Source: Chitinophaga pinensis
GTDB lineage: Bacteria; Bacteroidota; Bacteroidia; UKL13-3
Direction of reading: 5' to 3'
Length of the DNA: 13,448 nt
Assembly: GCA_945876985.1 (NCBI GenBank)
Contig: CAMCQX010000012.1
Coordinates: 1-13,448, forward strand
The notes beneath the pieces were generated by a model, which was not told the DNA's origin, did not search any database, and worked only from the letters and a program-made list of their open reading frames with translations. Of the stretch, positions 8,048 to 13,448 are shown piece by piece. A program made the position numbers and the translations under genes. Each line of letters begins with the position of its first letter. Positions within the stretch are counted from its first letter, which is position 1.

Positions 8048-8078
8048 ATTGTTTTATACGTTAAAATGTATAAAATTG
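8048..8078 (+). promoter_or_regulatory. Candidate promoter of the PorE-like gene with internal palindrome
   Basis: ATTG (8048-8051), 19 bases, then TAAAATTG (8071-8078). This fits the Bacteroidetes -33/-7 spacing, with one mismatch to TTTG and one to TAnnTTTG. Between and overlapping them is an exact inverted repeat TTTTATAC (8052-8059)/GTATAAAA (8068-8075), placed as an operator would be. Transcription should start near 8085, about 28 bases before the ATG. The AT-rich background weakens the case for both the promoter and the palindrome. Confidence 0.5.
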
Positions 8079-8112
8079 CGTTTATCCTAAATCAAAAGCA
8101 AAGTATTTAAAC

Positions 8113-10236
8113 ATGAAACAAAACTACATGATAAAATTATCAGGATTTGTACTAATCCTTTCAGCATTATTATTTGCATGTAAAGGTGGAGGCGGAGGAG
8201 ATATTAATGAAGCACGCAAAAAATTTAAAGGCTTAGAATATGCTGCTGCTGGCGATATTTACAAAAAAGTTTATGGTAAAACCAAAAATAAAGACATTAA
8301 AAAAGAAGCAGCTTTTTATGCCGCTGAATGTTATAGAATTTCTAATAATTGGCCAGTAGCTGAAGCTTGGTATACCAAGGCAGTTCAACAAGATCCAACC
8401 AACGCTGAAGCAAAATATCGTCAAATTCAAGCATTGAAATTTTCAGAAAAATATGTTGAGTCAATTACTGAGGCTAACAAATATAAAAAAATTGTAGGTT
8501 CTGATCCTAAAATAGATTTAGAAGATTGCGGTAGCGTAAACGCTCAAAAGTGGAAAACAGAAAGAACCCGTTATTTAGTAGAAAACGTTATTAAACTGAA
8601 TACTAAATGGAGTGATTTTGCTCCTATGTATTACAGAAAAGATCAGTTAATGTTTACCAGCGATAGATTAGAAGTTGGGGTAAGCGGAAAAAACAAATAT
8701 GGTTGGTTTAATAATGGATACAGTGATGTTTACAATACTACTTTAAAACTTAATAAAAAGAACAAAGAAATTATTGAAAGTTATAGCTTACCCGCATTAG
8801 TTGACAAAACTAATATTAACGGTAAATGGAATGATGGTACTGTTTGTTTTGACGCAAAATACTCCACCATGTATTTTACAAAATGTAATTACGGTGCAAA
8901 ATTTGATGGAAAAGGTGCTCATTGTAGAATTTACGAATCAAAATTAAGTGGCACAGAATGGAGCGTACCAGTTGCGCTTCCTTTTAGTACCGATTCGTTT
9001 GATTGTGGCCATCCTTTTTTAAGTAAAGATGGAACAGTTTTATATTTTTCAAGTAATATGCCTGGAAGTATTGCAAAGCCTGTTACCAGCGCTGAAAATC
9101 CTGAAGGAGCTGAATTAAGTAAAGATATTTACAGTGTAAGTTTTAGTAAAAGAGGAAATGCTTGGGGCGATCCAGTAAATTTAGGACCAACTATTAATAC
9201 AGAAGGCGATGAAGGTTTTCCTTTTTTACACGAAGATGGAACTTTATATTTTTCATCAAATGGAAAATGTGGAATGGGTGGATTTGATATTTATCGTGCA
9301 ACAGGACAAGGAAAAGATTGGGGTGATGCTATAAACATGAAATCACCAATTAATTCTGGTGGTGACGATTTTTCAATCATTGTTTCTAAAGATAAAGAAA
9401 GTGGATTTTTCTCATCAAATAGGGCAAATGGAAGCAAAGGAAGTGATGATATTTATAGATTTACAAAAACTCCTTTGGTATTTACTTTAAGTGGTGTAGC
9501 TCGTAATTCTGAAACTAGAGAAATATTGAAAAATGCTACTCTTTCATTTACTAACAGTTCAGATACTGTAAAATTGGTATTGAAAACAGATGGCGTTGGT
9601 TCATATAAAATTCCATTGCGTGCAGGTACTGATTATGATTTATATGGTAACAAACCATTGTTTTATGATAGTAAAATATACTCACAAACTACCAAAGGTT
9701 TAGAAGTGTCAACAGATTTAATTCAAGATTTAGAATTAATGCCAATCAATATAAAAACATTTGAAGTACAAGGTATTTTCTATGGTTTGGATAGTGCAGA
9801 TATTAGACCACGTTCGGCTGAAATACTAGATTCGTTATTGATCATTATGAACAAATATCCAATGTTAAAATTTGAGTTGGGTTCTCACACAGATTGTAGA
9901 GCAGATTCATTGTATAATATTAGATTATCGCAAAGACGTGCGGATTCATGTGTTGGTTATTTAATTAGCCACGGTGTAGATTCTAACAGATTGATTTCAA
10001 AAGGATATGGGGAAAACGAATTGGCGGTTCCTGCTTGTGCTTGTGAAGGTCCAAATGAAAGAGAACAAGGTCAAAAATGTCCAGAATCTGAGCATCAAAA
10101 AAACAGAAGAACTACTGTAAAAGTAATCGATATAAATTATGTGGCTCCTGCTTTGAAACTGAAAGAAAAAGAAGCAGAACCTAAACAATTACTTCCAGGT
10201 CAAAGAGTAAGACCGGGAACACAACCACGAAAGTAG
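8113..10236 (+). CDS. porE: PorE-like OmpA-family lipoprotein of the type IX secretion apparatus
   Basis: 707-residue predicted outer-membrane lipoprotein. The signal peptide ends in lipobox LFAC (acylated C23), followed by a Gly linker. Next come TPR-like helices (about 31-125), a PD40/WD40-like beta-propeller (about 160-450, with repeats near 298-314, 366-394 and 418-448 containing LYFSSN or FFSSN and DIY), a CarboxypepD-regulatory-like beta domain (about 455-535) and an OmpA C-terminal domain (about 550-675) with peptidoglycan-binding D594 (SHTDC) and R609 (SQRRA). This order is that of PorE (P. gingivalis PG1058), which is thought to tether T9SS to the cell wall. The OmpA domain has a Cys-bearing insertion (C642, C644, C656) before the conserved HQKNRR, and a basic Pro-rich tail. 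The gene is single, with its own candidate promoter and terminators on both sides. An OmpA-family paralogue outside T9SS is possible, since Bacteroidota have several such proteins. Confidence 0.78.
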   Translation: MKQNYMIKLSGFVLILSALLFACKGGGGGDINEARKKFKGLEYAAAGDIYKKVYGKTKNKDIKKEAAFYAAECYRISNNWPVAEAWYTKAVQQDPTNAEAKYRQIQALKFSEKYVESITEANKYKKIVGSDPKIDLEDCGSVNAQKWKTERTRYLVENVIKLNTKWSDFAPMYYRKDQLMFTSDRLEVGVSGKNKYGWFNNGYSDVYNTTLKLNKKNKEIIESYSLPALVDKTNINGKWNDGTVCFDAKYSTMYFTKCNYGAKFDGKGAHCRIYESKLSGTEWSVPVALPFSTDSFDCGHPFLSKDGTVLYFSSNMPGSIAKPVTSAENPEGAELSKDIYSVSFSKRGNAWGDPVNLGPTINTEGDEGFPFLHEDGTLYFSSNGKCGMGGFDIYRATGQGKDWGDAINMKSPINSGGDDFSIIVSKDKESGFFSSNRANGSKGSDDIYRFTKTPLVFTLSGVARNSETREILKNATLSFTNSSDTVKLVLKTDGVGSYKIPLRAGTDYDLYGNKPLFYDSKIYSQTTKGLEVSTDLIQDLELMPINIKTFEVQGIFYGLDSADIRPRSAEILDSLLIIMNKYPMLKFELGSHTDCRADSLYNIRLSQRRADSCVGYLISHGVDSNRLISKGYGENELAVPACACEGPNEREQGQKCPESEHQKNRRTTVKVIDINYVAPALKLKEKEAEPKQLLPGQRVRPGTQPRK

Positions 10237-10253
10237 TTGGCCCAAAATATTTC

Positions 10254-10293
10254 AAAAAAACCCGATATCTAAAATTAGTTATCGGGTTTTTTT
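10254..10293. terminator. Strong bidirectional terminator between porE-like and HIT genes
   Basis: Seven A plus CCCGATA (10254-10267) pair exactly with TATCGGG plus seven T (10280-10293). The 12-base loop contains CTAA/TTAG, which can extend the stem. The symmetric A and T runs give a U-tract in both directions, serving the porE-like gene (stop 10236) and the HIT gene (stop 10308). Confidence 0.92.
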
Positions 10294-10307
10294 GTGAAGA
10301 AAATTTT

Positions 10308-10700
10308 TTATAAAAAGCTAGCTATTGAATTTGCTATTTCTAAAAATTCATCTTTTGTAAAAGTGAGTTTATTATTTGAAAAATTCATATCACTTACCTC
10401 ATTTATTGGAATTAAATGAATATGTGCATGCGGAACTTCCAAACCTATTACACTAATTCCAATTCTATTGCACTTTATGGCTTTTTTTAAGGCAATTGCA
10501 ACAGTTTTAGCAAATAAATGAAGTTGTGTATAGCTTTCGTTTTCTAAGTCGAAAATATAGTCTGTTTCTATTTTTGGAATTACTAATAAATGTCCTTTTG
10601 TTAATGGATTGATATCTAAAAATGCTAAACAATGTTCTGATTCAGCCACTTGATAACAAGGAATATCACCAGCAATAATTTTAGAAAAAATACTAACCAT
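10308..10700 (-). CDS. HIT-family (histidine triad) nucleotide hydrolase/transferase
   Basis: 130-residue cytoplasmic protein, full length for the HINT branch. HINT proteins hydrolyse purine nucleoside phosphoramidates such as AMP-lysine or aminoacyl-AMP. Visible motifs: FSKIIAGDIPCYQV (5-18), the nucleotide-binding stretch FLDINPLTKGHLLVIPK (27-43), and the histidine triad HAHIHLIP (91-98; H91, H93, H95, with H93 expected as nucleophile). The usual glycine-rich lead-in to the triad reads IGLEVP, a form I associate with Bacteroidota. It is the second gene of an operon: its ATG (10700) comes three bases after the greA stop, so translation is probably coupled. The physiological substrate is unknown, as for most bacterial HIT proteins. 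Confidence 0.93.
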   Translation of the reverse strand: MVSIFSKIIAGDIPCYQVAESEHCLAFLDINPLTKGHLLVIPKIETDYIFDLENESYTQLHLFAKTVAIALKKAIKCNRIGISVIGLEVPHAHIHLIPINEVSDMNFSNNKLTFTKDEFLEIANSIASFL

Positions 10701-10703
10701 GAT

Positions 10704-11204
10704 TTAGCTAAATGAAATATTTAAAATTTCTAATTTTATAATACCAGCTGGCGCAGTAATTTCAGCTATCTCACCTAATTTTTTTCCCATTAATCCAGCA
10801 CCAATTGGCGATTTAGCAGAGATTTTACCAATTTTGAAATCAGCTTCATTTTCAGAAACAACAATATAAGTAAATTCTTTTTTTACATTATGATTCATCA
10901 CTAAAACTTTACTCAAAAGCATTACTTTAGAATTATCGAGTTTTGATTCGTCAATAATTCTGCTAATAGCCAAAAGAGATTCTACCTGTGATATTTTAGT
11001 TTCCAAATGACCTTGATCTTCTTTAGCAGCATGGTATTCAGCATTCTCGCTCAAATCACCTTTATCTCTCGCATCAGCAATTTGCTTAGAAATAAAAGGA
11101 CGTTTTACAAATTTTAAATCGTGAAGTTCGTTTTGTAACCTTTCAAATCCCTCTTTCGATAAATAATTTAAAGGTGGTGGAACTGATAATGTTTTTTTAC
11201 TCAT
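10704..11204 (-). CDS. greA: Transcription elongation factor GreA
   Basis: Rescues backtracked RNA polymerase by stimulating cleavage of the transcript 3' end through the secondary channel. The N-terminal coiled coil (about 14-83) holds the tip DARDKGDLSENAEYHAAKED (44-63), where the DLSEN acidic residues place Mg2+ in the polymerase active site. The C-terminal FKBP-like domain (about 90-163) has SAKSPIGAGLMGKKLGE (134-150), matching the family. At 166 residues it is slightly longer than the usual 158, because of a Pro-rich N-terminal extension (SVPPPLN) before YLSKEGFERL. The ATG at 11204 is the only sensible start before the conserved region. First gene of the greA-HIT operon. Its promoter should lie in 11205-11290; TATATTTG (11288-11281, minus strand) fits a -7 element but lacks a -33 partner. 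Confidence 0.95.
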   Translation of the reverse strand: MSKKTLSVPPPLNYLSKEGFERLQNELHDLKFVKRPFISKQIADARDKGDLSENAEYHAAKEDQGHLETKISQVESLLAISRIIDESKLDNSKVMLLSKVLVMNHNVKKEFTYIVVSENEADFKIGKISAKSPIGAGLMGKKLGEIAEITAPAGIIKLEILNISFS

Positions 11205-11230
11205 TTTTTTAATATTTTGATACCATTAAA

Positions 11231-11268
11231 AACAAAAAGAAACGTTCGGAATATGCATTCCGAACGTT
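11231..11268 (-). terminator. Intrinsic terminator of the PorV-family gene
   Basis: AACGTTCGGAAT (11241-11252), loop ATGC, ATTCCGAACGTT (11257-11268): an exact 12-bp stem. On the minus strand it is followed by TCTTTTTGTTTTT (down to about 11228), an interrupted U-tract. It starts 26 bases after the stop at 11294 and separates this gene from greA. Confidence 0.82.
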
Positions 11269-11293
11269 CCTTTGTATTAGCAAATATATTGTT

Positions 11294-12391
11294 TTAGTTG
11301 TTATTTCCTAAAGTTAGTTTAAGACCAATGCTATGAATTCCGCTAAAAATAACTGTTGGTTGGTAAGCATAATCAATAGATAATGCAGTACCAGCATCAC
11401 TTATTGGTAAATTAAAACCAACGCCATAACTTAAACCATATTGTGGAGTTCTGTAGTCAGAATTTGAAAAATTACCTTCTTGATGCGCATATCCTGTTCT
11501 AACCATGAACATACTTTTAAATGAATATTCTAAACCTAAAGCAGTAATATTTGATGAAAAAGCATTGTAATTAAAGTTACCAGAAACTGATAATCTATGG
11601 TCATAAGTTTCTTCACCTTTATCTAAACGCATATCATAGGTAACACCAATATTAGCTAATGCAGGCACATTAAATGGCTGTGAACCAAATAATGTTTTAC
11701 GAGTTGCACCAGTAGCAGTAACAGTTGTGTTAGTTGATAAACCAGTACCTTGATAAGCAAAATCTGGACCTAGATTACGAATAGCAATTCCAAATCTAAA
11801 ATCTTGCTTCTTAATTTTCTTTGTTGGATTTAAAGCAGTTTGATATTGAACACCAGCATCTAAAGTAATGCCACTTGCATTCACATTTGCAGTACCTTCA
11901 CTTACATATCTTACCATTAATCCACCAGTAATAGAATTAGAAAAAGTTTTTGAATATGCTAATCCTAGGTTCATTATTTGTGTGGTATAAGTACCTAAAG
12001 TCATATCAGGTGCTTCAGTAGTGGTAATAGGAATACTACCAATATCCCAATAAGAAAATGCCATACCTAAAACTCCACCACTTCCGTTTTCGCCTAATGC
12101 TTGCGCAATACCAAAGTTATTGATGTAAATATCTGTACCTACCAAGTATCTTGTTTGAGATGCTTGAATTTCCATTTTCTTTACATAAGCCAAACCACCA
12201 ATATTTAAATAATATGATTCTAAGCCACGGGCCGAAGCAGTATTTGAACCACTTAAACCAACTCCTCTAACATAAGGATTTACCAAAAGCTGAGTTGCAC
12301 CAGCTCCACCAGCTCTATCTGGATTTCCTGCATTTACTGTAGCCAAAATACCAAAACAGGCTACTAAACTTTGTAAAATATACTTCTTCAT
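11294..12391 (-). CDS. PorV/PorQ-family outer-membrane beta-barrel protein
   Basis: 365 residues with a Sec signal peptide (MKKYILQSLVACFGILATVNA, probable cleavage A21/G22). The mature start (PDRAGGAGATQLLVNPYVRG) and following ARGLESYYLNIGGLAYV (about 54-70) match the PorV/PorQ (UPF0164, FadL-like) pattern in which a Ser/Ala-rich stretch leads to a conserved Asn-Pro/Gly-Gly turn. Alternating strands run to the end (HSIGLKLTLGNNN). PorV of T9SS accepts cargo from the SprA/Sov translocon and hands it to the PorU sortase. This is a family member about as long as PorV (about 390), but I cannot say it is PorV itself rather than a paralogue. The gene just upstream (12471 onward, same strand, 79 bases away) encodes a protein with a T9SS-like C-terminal domain, suggesting a shuttle-cargo or surface-complex pair. 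Hairpins lie on both sides (12425-12455 and 11241-11268). Confidence 0.75.
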   Translation of the reverse strand: MKKYILQSLVACFGILATVNAGNPDRAGGAGATQLLVNPYVRGVGLSGSNTASARGLESYYLNIGGLAYVKKMEIQASQTRYLVGTDIYINNFGIAQALGENGSGGVLGMAFSYWDIGSIPITTTEAPDMTLGTYTTQIMNLGLAYSKTFSNSITGGLMVRYVSEGTANVNASGITLDAGVQYQTALNPTKKIKKQDFRFGIAIRNLGPDFAYQGTGLSTNTTVTATGATRKTLFGSQPFNVPALANIGVTYDMRLDKGEETYDHRLSVSGNFNYNAFSSNITALGLEYSFKSMFMVRTGYAHQEGNFSNSDYRTPQYGLSYGVGFNLPISDAGTALSIDYAYQPTVIFSGIHSIGLKLTLGNNN

Positions 12392-12424
12392 ACGAGTAAT
12401 TTATTTTATGTTTTTTTTATAAAA

Positions 12425-12455
12425 TATCACTTAATCAAAAAATGATTAAGTGATA
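12425..12455 (-). terminator. Hairpin between the surface-protein gene and the PorV-family gene
   Basis: TATCACTTAATC (12425-12436), loop of seven, GATTAAGTGATA (12444-12455): an exact 12-bp stem. On the minus strand it is followed by only TTTTATAAAA, a weak U-tract, so termination may be partial and the downstream PorV-family gene could still be read through. The upstream stop codon is at 12471-12473. Confidence 0.6.
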
Positions 12456-12470
12456 CTGTTTTTGTTTTTA

Positions 12471-13448
12471 TTAAAATGAATCAAAATCAGCTGGGCGCAT
12501 TACGCCAAACCATTTTATAATTCTTTCACCAATTCCAGGAGCTTCTATATGGATTAAATATACACCGCTTGATACTGGAACATTTGCATCGTTACGTAAG
12601 TTCCACTCAATATAAGTTTTAGCATCATCGTCTTTGTTAATTCTGCGAACTAAAAATCCATTTTGAGTATAAATAGAAACGTTACATTTTTTTGGTGTAT
12701 TAATAATTTTAACTTTATTATCTAAAGCATTTCCTGGATCTTCATAACCACTATAAGCATAGTAAGGATTTGGAGAAACATTAATCATATCCATTGCTTT
12801 ATTTCCTGCTGTTTTATCGTTAATTTGAGGAGCAATACTTGATGTGTTAAATTCATATAACGGTTGACCAGCATTTATTAAAGGTGTATCAATATTATTA
12901 GTATATTTTGCAAAAGGACGTTTTACTCTTAATTTTACAGTTGCTTCATTTGGAACTATTCCATCTGCCATTGAGCTTAATTTAGAAGTAAATGAAAGCA
13001 TTGGAATGGTAACCCACATGAATTGTGATAAGAAATAACGTTTTTTCAATTGATTTGGATCTTCAGAAGGACTATTTACTGCCATTAAAGTTTTGTAATC
13101 AGCACAACCATCGTATTTAGTACCTTTGTAAAGAACATTAGAACCAATCTTAAGTTCTTTTGCTCCCATTATATAAACGTGGTGTTTACCACCAAAAGAA
13201 GGAATAGCATTATTAGAAAATCTGTCAAAGAAACTATTGGTAGGATTCCAAATCATATCAGCACCATTTTCTGTTGGTAATGATGAATCTTCGCCAAAAA
13301 TAATATTTAATCTTTCGCCAGTTTCTACATTAATAGCATAACCTGGGAACCAACTTAATCCGTAGCTTCCTGGTATTTGTTTACCATCTTTATCTACTGA
13401 AAGTGAATACCTGATATTGCCTTTGGCAACATTCCCAATATTTTGCTC
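12471..13448 (-). CDS. Large surface protein with T9SS type A-like C-terminal domain (5' end outside window)
   Basis: The frame stays open to the window edge, so 325 C-terminal residues of a longer secreted protein are seen; the ATG at 13256 is internal. The first part (13448 to about 13130) contains YGLSWFPGYAINVETGERLN, then IIFGEDSS, DMIWNPTNSF and FGGKHHVYIMG, a block I recall from large Bacteroidota surface proteins encoded beside PorV-family genes. The last 100 residues resemble a T9SS type A sorting domain: NVSPNPYYAY, then VKIINTPKKCNVSIYTQNGFLVRRI, SSGVYLIHIEAPG and ERIIKW. Such domains direct export through T9SS and are usually removed by PorU. Unusually, about eleven residues (FGVMRPADFDSF) follow the final Lys-containing strand. 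Function of the N-terminal part is unknown. Translocation by T9SS is inferred from the domain and from the neighbouring PorV-family gene. Confidence 0.72.
   Translation of the reverse strand, partial: EQNIGNVAKGNIRYSLSVDKDGKQIPGSYGLSWFPGYAINVETGERLNIIFGEDSSLPTENGADMIWNPTNSFFDRFSNNAIPSFGGKHHVYIMGAKELKIGSNVLYKGTKYDGCADYKTLMAVNSPSEDPNQLKKRYFLSQFMWVTIPMLSFTSKLSSMADGIVPNEATVKLRVKRPFAKYTNNIDTPLINAGQPLYEFNTSSIAPQINDKTAGNKAMDMINVSPNPYYAYSGYEDPGNALDNKVKIINTPKKCNVSIYTQNGFLVRRINKDDDAKTYIEWNLRNDANVPVSSGVYLIHIEAPGIGERIIKWFGVMRPADFDSF

Noticed and set aside
8184..8199. G-rich repeat GGTGGAGGCGGAGG as a structural DNA element
   Set aside because: It encodes the Gly linker just after the lipidated cysteine, a common feature of outer-membrane lipoproteins.
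8233..8430. Minus-strand open frame inside the PorE-like gene, and a similar one at 9997-10188
   Set aside because: Both are antisense to conserved TPR and OmpA regions and rich in Phe/Ser/Ile, as expected for reverse reading of Lys/Glu-rich coding sequence.
11281..11288. TATATTTG on the minus strand as a greA -7 promoter element
   Set aside because: No TTTG-like -33 element lies about 19 bases upstream, and the strong hairpin at 11241-11268 would directly follow the start.
13254..13256. ATG at 13256 as the true start of the surface protein
   Set aside because: The frame is open upstream to the window edge with conserved-looking sequence (WFPGYAINVETGE), and no signal peptide follows this ATG.

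Overview
The window looks like chromosomal DNA from a low-GC member of the Bacteroidota (Bacteroidetes). The evidence is a TonB-dependent receptor end with a terminal aromatic residue, a type III glutamine synthetase, a PorE-like OmpA lipoprotein, a PorV/PorQ-family barrel beside a protein with a type IX secretion (T9SS)-like C-terminal domain, and at least one promoter that fits the Bacteroidetes sigma consensus (TTTG, 19 bases, TAnnTTTG). Start codons have little Shine-Dalgarno signal, which is usual in this phylum. I cannot place the organism below phylum level from the sequence alone. I see no tRNA, rRNA, CRISPR array, transposase or integrase.

Left part (1-4741): the 3' end of a TonB-dependent outer-membrane receptor (+) runs into a shared hairpin terminator and faces a convergent RlmL-type rRNA methyltransferase gene (-). 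The methyltransferase has a consensus promoter with a perfect inverted repeat around its -7 element. About 440 bases of AT-rich DNA with no convincing gene follow, then an isolated and very AT-rich gene for a GT39/ArnT-like membrane glycosyltransferase (+).

Middle part (4924-10236, all +): a classical short-chain dehydrogenase, then glnN (type III glutamine synthetase, ammonium assimilation), separated by a leader with two mutually exclusive RNA foldings. A strong terminator closes glnN. Next comes a single-gene unit for a PorE-like lipoprotein (TPR, beta-propeller, regulatory-like beta domain, OmpA peptidoglycan-binding domain), with its own candidate promoter and a strong bidirectional terminator.

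Right part (10308-13448, all -): reading in the direction of transcription, a large surface protein cut by the window edge and ending in a T9SS-like domain, a PorV/PorQ-family outer-membrane protein, then a greA-HIT two-gene operon. Hairpins separate these units.

The main theme is the cell envelope and type IX secretion. The PorE-like protein could link the secretion apparatus to peptidoglycan. The PorV-family protein and its neighbour look like a dedicated outer-membrane/surface-protein pair, and this pair is the best candidate here for an incompletely described system. The other genes are housekeeping: rRNA modification, nitrogen assimilation and transcript elongation.
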